Assembly: GCF_041146795.1 (NCBI RefSeq)
Contig: NC_135170.1
Coordinates: 35,736,659-35,800,658, forward strand
Length of the DNA stretch: 64,000 nt
Source: Maylandia zebra
Taxonomy: Eukaryota > Chordata > Actinopteri > Cichliformes > Cichlidae
Direction: 5' to 3'
The notes below the pieces were generated by a model. The model had not been told where the DNA came from, made no database searches, and was given only the letters and a program-made list of their open reading frames with translations. The position numbers and the translations under genes were made by a program. Below, piece by piece: positions 20,937 through 33,450 of this stretch (position 1 is its first letter; each line of letters starts with the position of its first letter).

Positions 20937-23900
20937 TTGTCATCACACTCTGAGGTGTACAGTATGTAAATTGCTCTCTCAGCTGTTACAGACGGTGTTT
21001 ACACATCAGCACATGGAGGCGAGCAGCGGAGAGGACTGGTGTTAGCGGCCTCGTCGTTAATAATGATGATTTCTGAGCTTAAATCACCACATTAGCTGAG
21101 AGGCGCCGACTTTGTGAAAACCTGATTAAATCCAGGCGGAGCGCAGGGCGAGAATCAGGGGAACATATTAAAAAAATGACAAAGTGAAGGTGATAAGCAG
21201 CAGCTGCACTATATCTCCAACTAACCGAATCCCGTGGCGTGGAGCTCATTTACATGCGATGGTGTTAAAAACTCGTAAATTCATCCATGAATGAAGCGTC
21301 GAGACATGAAGGAGAGATTGGAAACTCTGAATCTAATCACATGGTTGCTGATGTTGGACGTGGCTGTTTAACTGGGATTTGTTGCCTCGTCTCTGCAGAC
21401 CATTAAAGAAATCAATCTGCACGTGGACACCGACGAGGTCATGACTGAATCGGGGAGATACGACCCGGTGTGAGCAGATAATAAATAAAACACGACGAGG
21501 GCGCTTTTCCTCCATTGTTTCTCTGTTAGAAGCTTTAGGCGTCAGAATGAAATGCAGTCCTCCGAATAATAAAAAAGGAATCTGATAATTCATGCTGTCC
21601 AGCAGCGGAGACCCTCTGAGGGCCACGGCGAGTCTACAAAGAGCAGCAAAGCAGAGGCGACAGGAAATCCAGCTGAACACGAGCGACGTAATGAGGCTCG
21701 GAGGGAGCGGGTGCTCATCAAAGAGTTTAAGGCTCGTGGGCTCGCGACCCGGCACGTGGGCAGGAGGACGTAAACACTGGGGAGCGTTACAAATGATCCT
21801 GCTCGTCTCCGTACAGCCGCGAGCTTCAGCTGAAGCACGAGCACAAACTGAAGAGGGTAAATTAACGGTTCATTAGCTCATCGGGACCAACGAGCAAGGA
21901 TTAAACAGCAGGAGAAAAATGCTCCGTGTTTCGTCTCATCCTCTCGTGACAGTGTAGCTGAGCTGTCTCACTTCCTCTTTTATGTGTTTTGGTTTAGTTT
22001 GACTTCCTCGCCTGTGTCACCATCTTTATCTTCACCTGTGTTTTGTTACCCTGTTGTGTTGTTCCTGATTATATGTTTAAATAGCGCCGTCTTCCTTCCC
22101 GTCTCAGCGTCGTTCACACTGTTTCCACTTTGAGTTAACTGCCTTTCTCTGAATCTTGCATTAGGGTCCACAGTAGACGACACACGTGACTGTACATCAA
22201 CACAAAGTGATCCCTATGAGTGTCACCTACTCCAGTCAGAGACACTATCAGCTGATGATGATACAAATATATAAAAAACATAAAATTAATTAAATTAACA
22301 ATGAAATGCAAAGCTGCAGGAAATCTAGTGTTTTAGCAGCAAAACATTTTAAATCCACCGAATGATTTTCTGGCTCAGTGCTGCTTTTTATTCTTTAAAC
22401 TGACGACAACCAAAAGACACAAAAGAAGCACAAAAAATCAGATAAAAGAATAAAAACAACGACAAAGTAAGAAGTACAGCCGGCTGAAGCCGAGCCTGTG
22501 CTCATCAGAGAAATTCATTCTCAATCAGTGAGTTTCTGTTTCTGCTAAAATAAAGGCTGATGTACGAGCAGACCTTTGTTCTCTGGAGAAGCTCTGCTCT
22601 ACAAAAGACACACACCGAGTGTCAAAACACACCCTCACAGTGCCAAATAAAACCTGACGGCATCACTATCTGTCACCACGTGACACCAAACTGCAACCAA
22701 AACTTCCCAATCAAAGCAACATTTGGCAGCAGGCACGTGAAATCCTCTCAGAGCGTACATCAGCTCTGGTGCCAGCAAAGGCTCGATGAGCTTCATGAAA
22801 CAATAACAGGACACTTCTGGGCACTTTTAATCTTTAATCTTTTAATTCGCCCAGATGATGTTCAACGTGTTGGTTACAGCCTCAGCAGACAGGAGCACAC
22901 AGATGGAGTCTGAAATGGAAATGCAGTGTAAGGAACCTCTGACTCAGTGACATTCAAGTGTTTTTCACCAGTCTGTCACTAATGGCTCAAAGAAATGATC
23001 TTCCTACACCACCGAGCTGCTTCGTCAGGTAGAGACGCAGAAAAATCAGGGAGGAAATGTTCTGAATGAAACTTCACTGTTCAGAACGACATAGGGAGGA
23101 GGCTGGGGTGGAGGATGGGTGGACAAAACACATGAACTACACACCAGAGACTGCACTTCCTTCACCCGTCTGAGGTGCAGGCAGCTAAAGATGGCGTTAA
23201 AGCTGAACGTCACCGTCCCCAAAAACTGCGACACAGAACAGACAAAAACAAAAACCGAGCTGCAAGCGGCTCTGCAGCCCTCCCTCCCTCCCCCGGAGGA
23301 CTACGGGACAACGAGCTGTGTCGAAGGAAAGTGGATCACTTTTTGCCTGGCGAAATCACCATGGTAACTGATGATGAATACATAACCTGGTGTGGAGCAG
23401 GTGATGTTCAGAGTTTTGATTTAAAATCAGCTGCAGAGCTGAATAAATCCACTGAATGAAGCACAGACAGCGTTACGAGAATGTTCATGTTTTAACACCA
23501 CCAGTACCTGTTCAACCAGTCGCCTCCATTTCACTCTGATCTGAAAGGTTGGAGGGTGGAGATGGCGTGATACCTGCTGGAGGCTGCAGAGCTGCTGAGG
23601 CCAACAAAGACACATTAGGAGCAGTGACCAAACTTCAGCAACATCTGAGACGATCCGTCCCTCACGGATGAGCTGCTGCGGGTTTTCTCGCGGCCCCGCG
23701 TTCGGAAGCCGAACATCCCTGATGGTGTGATGAGGATCTCAGTGGACGTTTGTTTTCTGTCATCACTGCAGATGCTGTCGGCACCATGAGGAACTTCTAA
23801 CTGAAGTTTTCACCCAGAGGTGAAACCGAATCAAAAGGTTTTACTTTCAGCTTTTTTAACAAATCTAAAAGTCTTCAGGGTGATTATCAACAAAGACGTT

Positions 23901-25683
23901 AGTGTGAATTAATTAAGGCATGAATTACAAATGCTGTCACACAGAGCCTTAATTTAGGGGCTTACCAGGCGGCTGTGGATGATGGATATGAGCTAAGGGA
24001 GCAAAGTTTCAGCCAGTATCTTCTGCTGAGGGGGTTGAAGTGTGGACCCACGCGGTGAAGCATTCAAAGACAGTCGATGCTGAGCAGTCACTGAGACGTG
24101 AGCTGAATCTCCAACAAACCGAGTGAGATTCAGGCGAGAAGATGAACCGACACAAAGCAGGATAAAGGCTCCACATGACAACAGGATCACAACACACAAC
24201 CCGAGTGAATTCAGACTCTGGGTATTGCCTCGTGTTTTCAGGACCATCGGGGTTAATAACACTCAATCTGCATAATACACAACAATCCAGCAGCACCGCA
24301 TGTCTCTAAGGCAGAGATCGGCACAGACGAGAAGCCCGTTAATATTTTCAATTACCTTAAGCATTATCATCGGTAATTAACGGCATCGTTGGCCACGAGA
24401 ATGACTGAAGAAAGAGGAGAAAAAGTAGAACAGGGTGAGGAAGTTTATTATACAGTGTGACCAGGTTTCTGACTAAAGGCACGTCTGTCAGAGGGCGGCT
24501 GGACGTGGCCCCGACGATCAAATATTTAACAGCTCTTATAGCCGACATCCTTCGTCCTGCAGGGCAGACGTTCAGAGGACAGACCTGCTGGAAGAAGCTC
24601 AATGAATCCTGCCCTGCTCTTCTTTCTCTCTGAGGTTTCCAACACTAAATCTACTTTAAAAAACTACACAACATCCACGAGACTGCAGATGTATAAAATA
24701 TGGAGGCAGAGCTTTTCACAGGTTCTCATTCCTTCCACCAGAATTAAGATGATGAGAAGCAGCCAGGTGCTAATAATGAAACGCACCTGATTGGCTGATC
24801 ATCATCAGTGTGAGCGTTAAGAGCGACACAGTCTTCCCAGGAGTGGAAGTCGCAGCAACTTCAGCCCAAGCAAAAACCCAGGAATCCATCTGAGACTCCA
24901 CAGGCCTCAGTCAAAGGTTAAAGTTCATGACAGCACAGTTAGAAACAGCCTGAACAAGTACAGCTGCAGGAGGAAAGGTCCTCAACATGGTGCCAAAGCT
25001 TAACAAAGCTGCATCTGAACAAAACAAAGACTTCTGGAACAGACGAGGCTGAAGCGGACATGTTTGTCCGTGAAACACAAAGTGAAGAGGAAGCCTCAGA
25101 CCAGCTGGCAGCATGGCGGTGGAGCGACGATGGTTTGGGCTCCTCGCGGTCACCGAGTGGACCGTGAACTCCTCTGAACACCAAAGTGCTGCGGTGGGAT
25201 CTTCAGAGGCCGCTCGGGTTCATATTGTACCGTCGTTACTTTGCAGTATGAAGAATACGAGAATTAAAACAACTTAAAAAGCCTGCCACAAATGGAGTGT
25301 TCTGTCTGTGCATACACGGAGCTCATTATTAAAAACTTTATGTTTAATATCCACGTCTACAAGAGGAGCAGCACATCTGTGACAGGAAGTGAGGAAAAGC
25401 AGACGTTTGCTTCAAGTTTTGGATTTTCAAAGTTTTCTTTGGATCAAAGTCCAGGAAACAGACGAGAAAGTAAACAAGGAAGCAAAAGCTCTTTAATTAC
25501 CACGTTCACCCTCTGCTGTCTCAGCAAACAGCTTCTTTCTGCACACATTTCTAAATTTCATCATCATAAAACCCCTGCAGCTCTCAACCCTGAATGCTTT
25601 TCAGAAAAGACGTTGTTGTTGCAGCTTTTGCAGCGCAAAATTATTTGTGTAGCTCTGAAGGAAAAGACATAAAATCACACAAA
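20937..25683. other. Intergenic, no gene recognised
   Basis: Nearly 5 kb without a supportable gene. Frames up to about 140 codons occur, but none shows a family motif. The stretch near 21950-22070 (TGACTTCCTCGCCTGTGTCAC, ACCTGTGTTTTGTTACCC) looks like a dispersed-repeat fragment. Confidence 0.4.
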
Positions 25684-25925
25684 ATCACAACAGTCCCCTC
25701 AAGGTGCTTTACAATGTAAGGTAAAGACCTCAGAGTAACACAGAGAAAACCCAACAATCATATGACCCCCTATGAGCAAGCACTTTGACAGGGGGATGAA
25801 AAAAACTCCCTTTTAACAGGAAGAAACCTGCGACCGGGTGGAAGACGGGACAAAGACATGCTGTGGAAGAGATGAATAATAACTCAAGATTAAATGCAGA
25901 GAGGTGAATAAACACATAACACAGG
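25684..25925 (+). repeat. Family A copy A2
   Basis: Shares CAAGGTGCTTTACA, CCCAACAATCATATGACCCC, CTCCCTTTTAACAGGAAGAAACC and GACATGCTGTGGAAGAG with other copies. An internal deletion removes the GGCTCAGGGAGGGG block. Confidence 0.85.
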
Positions 25926-26106
25926 AGCAAAAGGCGTGTCAGCTTTATGAGGACAGCTTCAAGAAAAAGGGTGGGGCTAAAAGGGAGTGTGATTCATGTC
26001 GTTCTTGTGGGCGTGGCCACTCACTTCACTAGTCTGCTCTTCTACTTTAGAATTATTCATACGCACGCTGTTGCTCATTGGATCAACGCTGACCAGAGCT
26101 GCTGAC

Positions 26107-26341
26107 TCCACCTTACCCCTGCAGATGGCCCCGCCCCTCCCTGAGCCTGGTTCTGCTGGAGGTTTCTTCCTGTTAAAAGGGAGTTTTTCCTTCCCACTGT
26201 CGCCAAAGTGCTGCTCATAGGGGGTCATATGATTGTTGGGTTTTTCTGGATTATTGTGATTACTGTAGGACTTTACGGTATAAAGCACCTTGAAGCAACT
26301 GCTGTTCTGATTTGCTGCTATATAAATAAAACTTGGAAGTC
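26107..26341 (-). repeat. Family A copy A3, inverted relative to A2
   Basis: This is the reverse complement of the family-A sequence: GGTTTCTTCCTGTTAAAAGG, GGGGTCATATGATTGTTGGG and AAGCACCTTGAAGCAACTG. It lies about 180 bp from A2, so the pair forms a long inverted repeat. Confidence 0.85.
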
Positions 26342-27239
26342 ATTAGTATTAATTAGTTAGCAGATTCTTTCCTTTTGTGCAGTTGTAATAATAATTCAAC
26401 TGCCCTACCTGCCCAGACTCCCCAATGCTCTCCACCTAATCCTCCATCCTGCTCACCTCCTCAAACCTCTGCCAGCCTCCAGAGCATCATCTCCATCTAC
26501 CCACAGAGTTCAGTCGTTTCACTCAGTGTACTCATTACCGCCTCTTAAAAGGAAACTGTTCCATCTGGGCTCTTAAAAACAAGAACATCAGCAGCAGGAG
26601 CAGCTGTGGTACCCGTCCTCATTTTACCCTTGAAGTGGACTGCAGGGTGTCCTGTCATGTTGCACTTGAGACCAGAGGTGGAGAAGGAGAGAGGTGTGCA
26701 CGAAACGTGAGAAATAATCGCAGGGTTTCCTTGTCCATTTTGGCATGCATGGACGGAGAGAGAAAGACTGAGTGTGTGGGTGGATGAGATGCAGAGAGAA
26801 GAAGAAGAGGAGGAGGAGGAGGAAGGATGGAGAGTGGCACATTCTCTCTCTCTCTTTTTTTAACAAGGGGTTCCTCTACCCCAGGGACACCTATCTGTGT
26901 GACCACAGGAGTGAGGAAGAGGAGGAACAAAGGGCCGAGGAGGTGGTGGGATGAGAAGGGTCGGGGGGAGGAGGAGGCCACATGTTCTACACCCTTTCCT
27001 GCAAGGGAGGAGGAAAAAATGCTATGTGTGATTGTATATGTGTGCTGGATGCACAAATGTATCATTAGGCATCATTAACCACAAATTATACAGAGAGAGA
27101 AAGACAGATGCTGCTGTTGGCACATTTTTCTGCTCCCTGCAATCTGCAGCCCTGGGAAGGAAAAAGAAGGGGAGAAAGAGGGGATGGAGGGGGAGTTAAT
27201 CTAATACATGTGTAGTGTGATTAAAGGAAGAGCTTCATC
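26342..27239. other. Region upstream of putative doc2 promoter
   Basis: No recognised interspersed repeat. It contains purine-rich stretches (about 26790-26830, 26920-27010 and 27150-27195). It is a candidate regulatory region only because of its position before the putative first exon. Confidence 0.35.
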
Positions 27240-27244
27240 GCCGG

Positions 27245-27377
27245 TGACGTTTCAGATGGATGTGAAGCCCGGCGAAAGGATATTAAACACTTAAACATCG
27301 CACTGAAAACAGAGGCAGTGAGGAGGGGGTGGGGTGGGGGGCAGAAAGAGTTAAAAGTCCGAATCTATGAGAAGGAG

Positions 27378-27409
<32 letters not shown>
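27245..27409 (+). promoter_or_regulatory. Candidate doc2 promoter: CRE half-site and (CT)n tract
   Basis: TGACGT at 27245-27250, within GGTGACGTTTCA, resembles a CREB/ATF site. A 28-bp (CT)n tract lies at 27380-27407. There is no TATA box. The assignment depends on the putative exon that follows and is inference. Confidence 0.3.
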
Positions 27410-27411
<2 letters not shown>

Positions 27412-27530
27412 CCTCCTACCTCTCTCGACCGCTCGGCTACTCGCTCCTCTCTCACCACCTGTTAGTGCGGACCCCACATGCACTGACATCCACTTGTTTG
27501 TGCAGGAATCTCCTCCACTCACCATCAAAG
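27410..27530 (+). other. Putative non-coding first exon of doc2
   Basis: A pyrimidine-rich, repeat-free stretch ends in a good donor, ATCAAAG|GTACGA at 27530/27531. DOC2A-type genes begin with an untranslated exon, and the first coding exon at 39835 opens with an acceptor, so at least one upstream exon must exist. This is the best candidate I can see, but it is unproven. Confidence 0.3.
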
Positions 27531-28375
27531 GTACGAACATTTACTCTCTTTATTCTGCCTTAATGCTGCTGCGTGTCTCCTTCTTCTTTTATTGGGGGGG
27601 GGGGGATTATTCACTCCCGTTCCAGTCTCCGCCTCCTCCTCCATCCCTCCATCCTCTCGTCTCTCAACAAATTTCTGTGTTTCTGCAAGTGGTGCAAAGT
27701 ACATTTACTCTGATGCAGCGAGGTTTGCGTGACGCGCTGTGCTGTTTTATTGCACTTTAATGCTTTAATTACAGTTTGGAGGTATTTTAGTAGCCATGGT
27801 TAATTTTTGAGTTTGAGAAAAAAAGAAAACACTAACCTCAGATGGTCTGTTTATTGATCATGTAGCTAAAAATTGACATTTTAAATCAGATTTAAATGTT
27901 GTTATCAACTTATTTTGGTGATGTGTGATCTATGGAGGACTGAAAATGCAACAATATTATTAATATTGAGACAAAAAAATAAAAGAGAGGATAGAAGGAA
28001 ATAATGTTGAAATACATGCGCACACAAGTCAGTTAATAAAGTGTGAAATCATTCAGTTTGGCTTCCTCACAGAAATATTTACTGTCAAAATGACCTCTCA
28101 TTCAGTTTCCTCCGTATACAACTGTAAGTATGAATTTGTTTAATTATTTCTGTAATAATTTACATTATTTGTCAATAATGACTCGTACATTATTGATACA
28201 CGAGTACAGGACACGGTGTGAAGAGGGAAACCATTTGGGAAATAAATATTTAAATTAATATATTTATAAATAAAATAAAATATTAAATGGGAGAGCAAAA
28301 ATATGAACAAAAAGCGAAAACATACTAAAGCAAGTGATTAGTGATAAGTTGTTTATTTATTTATTTTTTTACTTA
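27531..28375. other. Non-coding, no feature recognised
   Basis: AT-rich sequence, with a run of 11 G near 27594-27604. If the putative first exon is right, this is the start of doc2 intron 1, which would then run to 39834. Confidence 0.4.
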
Positions 28376-28720
28376 TTCAGCTGGTTTCGACCTCCATACC
28401 AGACGAATCAGCTGTTTAAATTGTATTAAGGTTTACAGTGTGCATTATTAGGGGCGTGGCCTCTTTGACTGACAGGTGGATGGTGACACAGGCGGCTGTA
28501 GTTGCTAGCTGTCTGCTAGCTTCACCTGAGCTGGACCTCTGGACCGTGTTTGTGCTGTTGGAGCCTTTTGGAGCATCTGACCAATAATATGGCTGCTGTG
28601 AGGTCACTATAGCAACAGACCGTGCAACGAGGCTGAGCTCCAGGTTTGATTAAATTCTGGGATTTTATCTGGATGTTAATCTGAATAAAGCCCAGAGACC
28701 AAACTGTGGCATCGCTGTGG
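28376..28720 (+). repeat. Interspersed repeat family B, copy B1
   Basis: Shares ATTATTAGGGGCGTGGCCTC, GACTGACAGGTGGATGGTGA, GTCTGCTAGCTTCACCTGAG and GTTTGTGCTGTTGGAGCC with copies at 33100 and 49385. There is no terminal repeat or coding frame. The class is unknown. Confidence 0.8.
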
Positions 28721-31045
28721 TTAAGTTTTGTCTGTTGTTTGGGTCTTTGTGCAGTTTAGCACGTCATGCATGTGCTGCATGCTGTGAATTATGATGATTT
28801 AAAACATTTATCTCAATAACTTGGCTCTGGTGGAAAAGTCGTCATGAAATAAAGACAGAAAGAAGTAAGCGCACATGATGACTCTGGAAATGATTCAGTA
28901 TCATGTCCGTCACTGACTGACACTGACATTGAAGCTGCGATGGTACCTCAGCTACTTTAAGCTGAAATCAGTTTGCAAATAGAAGAAAGTCTCCACAGGT
29001 TGCCTGAAAAACATCTGTTCTCTCTGCAGAACTTTATTCCTTTGACCTCGCTGTTCATTGACGAAACTTGGATAGCAGTACTGCAAAAGCACCAACACGG
29101 AGCAGCAGCACAAAAGTGGCATCAGGACCTTGGACTCATATTTAATCCTGTCCATGCTGATGCTTTCAGCTGCTGGACTTTTGGTCTGCTAAGCTCCGCT
29201 TCAAGCTTCTGATCCAGTGAAGAGACGAACGCGATGAGACTCTAACCAAACCTGAACTGAACAGGAAACCAGGAGAATCAGATTTCCTTCCTCTTCCTGT
29301 CTCGAAGTTAGAGCGGAGCTCGTCTGTTGTTATTCTGCGATGGTTAAAATGACATTAAGTGGAGAACTGGCACCACCCACTATTCAAAGAATGGATGAAA
29401 GTATGACGGAGGCCCTGTCACTTTTTTTTAATTCAAATTACATGTTATATTATTTTAATAGTGAGCACCATGACAAAATAATGTGAGTTTACAGGCTTAA
29501 AGAGCAGAGCAAATTGTGGATGATGGGGATAAATAAGGAATGACTGACAGGTTGGAGACATCCTGATTGGCTCTGGTGAGGTCATGGCTGTTGTGCCATT
29601 TCTGGAGCAAGGACAGAAGAGGGATGGGTAAGAGGTGGTTAACGTAGGAGGGTGACCTGATGACGGGAGTTCTGGGTGGGCAGGTGGTTACAGGAGTCGT
29701 TGAGGTGGTGGTGCTCCTCGACCGCAGGTTTCAGGAAAAGGAAAAATCGACTGTAACATCAGCCATGTGACCTCTGCAGGGTGAAGGTTGGTTTTTGTTT
29801 CAGCCAAACTGATGTGTCCTTTAAACATTTCTGAGTCAGGCTCAATTAATCCCAACATTAATCTTCCACTGACCTGGACACAGACATGACTCCAATGGTT
29901 CACTTATAACTTAATCAAAAGTTTATTTTTTATTGCGAGGTTATTGAGGAGCACTGAAAGCAACACGTTGGCAGATTTAACCTCCTAACTTCCAAACAGG
30001 TTTACCCTTAGCTTCAGGTTCATATCCACCCATTTATTTATTTTAATCCATTTAGCACCAAGTGGGAAATCTTAAACAGAAGCGAAGCCAAAGAACAAGA
30101 AAGATCTGATATGAACGTGTTCAGCATGAGGCTAAAACGTGACTTTTCCACCTTATGTTTCTGCTGACCCGATGGAAGTGCAGTGCATTAACCAAACTGT
30201 TGGGGCCGGAGTTCCTGTGTATAATGTAGCTACAAATAATCACTAATGCTGCCACAAAAAGATATAAAATGAGCACAAAATAAGATTTTATGCCTAAAAG
30301 ATAAAAACAGCAGTATAGTTCACTGTGTGAGTGTGCTGTAGTTTGCTCACCACATTAATGGCATTTAGAATAAAGAACCTCGTGGATGGTTCTCCTTGTC
30401 GGGGCTGATCTATAGAGCGACGCGTGCAGTCATTAATGATTCACGGGACCTTCCTGTATACAGCTGTGCTGTAAAGGTCATCCACTGGCTTTGCTCTACA
30501 GGGAAAAACGGGACCTTCATGCTTCACCGTGTTTCTGTCGTACGTTCCAGCCAGATTTCTTTATTCAGTTGTTCTGCTGCACAAACCGCCCCTCAGCAGG
30601 TTTCTGGATGTTAGCCAATCAGAGGAAAGTAGGCTTTTAGGGAAGGAGGTTCTTAAAGAGACAGGACCGAGCAGCACCTCGCGCGACTGCTGCTGATCTG
30701 CTGTGGCGCCATTTGGTCCCAAACAAAACAGGCCAATTAAAATCAGCAGTTAAAACATCAAAGGAAGCTGCACCACCCTCCAACAGATGGGTGGATGCTA
30801 CCAAGCCAGCGAATGTCCCAAATCTAATACTTGGCCCAGCCAGCTAATTTCATCTTAATTACTTAAAGAGAACAAAGATAAGTCTGATAATTTTTAATGT
30901 GACAGACCTCGAACATGATGAAAACGAACTGGAAGCTTCTGCAGCGTCACACAGATGAACAATGAGATCAGAGACTGCGCGCTCACGGTCGTGCACACAT
31001 GCACACGTGCACACCTGCACACCGACCGCCCGGCCTCGCTCAGCT
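28721..31045. other. Non-coding, no feature recognised
   Basis: No gene or element was supported in this stretch. Short frames lack domains. Confidence 0.4.
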
Positions 31046-31262
31046 TTTAATTAAGTTCAGTACAGTTTTTTTTATATAGCAACCAATCACAGCAGCAGTT
31101 ATAATGTGAACACAGAGAGACCCCAGCAATAGGCTGAGCCTCTATGACCAAGCAGTTGGTGACAGTGGGAAGGAAAAACTTCCGTTTAACAGGAAGAAAC
31201 ATCCGTCAGAACCAGGCTCAGGGAGGGGCCGTGTGAGGAAGACAGGACCGATGACACACAAG
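31046..31262 (+). repeat. Family A copy A4
   Basis: Shares ATATAGCAACCAATCACAGC, TTGGTGACAGTGGGAAGG, AACAGGAAGAAACATCCG and GGCTCAGGGAGGGGC, with divergence and small deletions. Confidence 0.8.
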
Positions 31263-32840
31263 CTTCAGTGTGATGACGATGTGTTTGCTTCTGAGGCCAG
31301 CGAGCTGTCGTGTGTTCGTTAAACTCATTAAAATAATTACAACCTCTCTGACTCCAACCAAACAACCACAACCGAAAAACCAAATGTCCAAATCCGTGTG
31401 CTTGGATCACGCTGCCTCCTGCTTCTGACTGCGTGTCGCTTTGTGATGGATGCTATGCTAACGTGTTGCTGCTCCCCCCCTTCCTCCTTTTTCTGTGCCA
31501 AAGCAGCTTCCTCACATCAGCCAGTAACATCAGGCCTGGGTATTGATTTGCATGCAGCTGGTTATGAATTATAATGTGGTATTTTCTGTGGCTGGAGGAT
31601 TTCAAATCCCAGAGAGGAACAGAGATTTTTTTTGGCTGAACAACTGAATTATATTAGGTTTCCTCGTCTCTCCTCTCTGCAGCACAGAGCTGATGCTCAG
31701 TTTAGGAAGAGAGGAAGCTGTGAGACAGAGTAAAAATGAAAACCCTGCAATAATAATCAAATAATCATAAGTAATTAATGAAGTTATGGAGGAGCAGCAG
31801 CTGGTTCCTGTGTGTTTGTGCTTATTCCAAATTTCAGATCTTTTGTCTCTACAGTGACTGACCTTGCAGAGCAGCTTTGCATGAGTCACAGTTCAAAGTA
31901 ATCCTCATGTCTGATGCTAAAAAACTCTTTGCACCATTAGGGGCGTGGCCTCCTTGGCGAAGGGGTGTATTGTGAAAACAGCTGATCTGTGACGTCATCA
32001 TTAAGAGAAAACTCCAGTGCATGATTGAATTAACAATGAACTTAATTATTGTCGTGCAATTTGGTTTGAAACTGCCAGGAGCTGAAAAGTGACAGAATCT
32101 GTCCAATCACAGCGACGTGTGCGGCTGCAGCTCCCCTCACACCTGTCACTCAGCCATCAGGTGAGCGTATATGAGGTGACAGGACTCTCTGACCACCGAG
32201 TCGCCTCTGCACAGCGAGGCTGAGACTGTTAATGTGGAGAGGAACATGAAACGGTGACAGGGCGAGTAAAAACAAGCGGGGAGGGGAGAGCGTCTGCAGA
32301 CTCCAGGGTGGGAACGAGACCGGCACGAGTGAGTGGCGGCAGGGAGAGGCGTTTTGTGTGTCTTCATTAAGATCCTCCCCTGTGTCGAAGTCTCACCAGT
32401 AATCCCGCTGTGACTGCATATCTAACACTGGACGGGCACCAGGTTTCACTTTCATGTGGGAGAATGTTTTGGCTGATAAACGCCACCTCCCCCTGAATTA
32501 AACATGACGGCCCCGAGCGCCGCAGACACTCGGGAAGCAAACACACGTGACAGAGTGGGAAGGGCCCGAAAATCAAAACAGGAAGCTTTAAACCCAGGAG
32601 ACGGCGTCTCAGATGTGTGACTTCTAATTTATAATTACATCCTCATTACATTTTGAAATTTTACACGATGCCTGGAGATCTCCTCAGTGGGACAAAGTGA
32701 TTAGCGTTCAAGAACAGCCTAATAAATTTGACTTCTCATGAAATTAAGTTCAAATTAAATTCAGTAAAGTTAAAATGTTGATGCTGAAATGCTTGAGCAT
32801 CTCAAAGCTCACTCTTCTTCCCTGGAAAATTAGGTGAATG
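31263..32840. other. Non-coding, with a family-B fragment
   Basis: At 31936-31952 the block ATTAGGGGCGTGGCCTC shows a short family-B fragment (to about 32010). Nothing else was recognised. Confidence 0.4.
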
Positions 32841-32902
32841 AAGATAAGATAAGATAAGATAAGATAAGATAAGATAAGATAAGATAAGATAAGATAAGAT
32901 AA
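32841..32902. repeat. (AAGAT)n microsatellite
   Basis: Twelve near-perfect AAGAT units. They form the end of the adjoining repeat at 32903-33030, as expected for the simple-sequence tail of a minus-strand LINE 3' end. Confidence 0.92.
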
Positions 32903-33030
32903 ACCTTTATTAGTCCCACAAGTGGGAAATTTGCTTGGTCACGGCAGAAAGTGGACAGTACAAAGTTAAGAGCAGCAACAATTAAGAAAAACAATAGAAT
33001 AGGATAAATTAAATAGAATAAAATAGCTGA
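32903..33030 (-). mobile_element. LINE 3'-end fragment (candidate)
   Basis: AACCTTTATTAGTCCCACAA and TGGGAAATTTGCTTGGTCAC belong to a common fish interspersed repeat whose simple-repeat end here is (AAGAT)n. The order (simple repeat, then A-rich) implies a minus-strand copy. A weaker relative is at 44957-45060 (GTCTTTATTGTCCCACAGGG). Confidence 0.5.
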
Positions 33031-33099
33031 TTAGAATTGAGATTTTATCTAGAAAACGTAGTTTTCCCCGTTAATAAAGCGCTATGGCCCAAACATTAG

Positions 33100-33450
33100 C
33101 ATCTAAGGATGAAAAATGAAGCCCCAGCACCTGCAGTTCCCCTGATGTCCAGCTGAGGCAGCTGTGAGTCAGTCCCCATAGACCCTCATGTTAAATCCTT
33201 ACAGCAGAAATAAACATGTTTACAGGCTGATACACAAACAGTTTGGTCTCTGTGGATCATGTCCCCTTCATGGCACCTGTTTTTATAACTCACCTTTTTA
33301 AATTGTATTAAGGATTAAAGTTTGTATTATTAGGGGAGTGGCCTCTGTGACTGACAGGTGGATGGTGACACAGGTGACTCTAGTTGCTAACTGTCTGCTA
33401 GCTTCACCTGAGCTGCACCTCTGGACCTGTTTGTGCTGTTTGAATCTAAC
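33100..33450 (+). repeat. Family B copy B2
   Basis: Carries an upstream block (GCAGAAATAAACATGTTTACAG) plus the core ATTATTAGGGGAGTGGCCTC and the GCTAGCTTCACCTGAGCT block. It ends in GACCTGTTTGTGCTGTTTGA. Confidence 0.8.

Noticed and set aside
23119-23459. Frames of 82-94 codons with Lys-rich content
   Set aside because: No known domain, no splice or promoter context, and overlapping open frames of equal quality.
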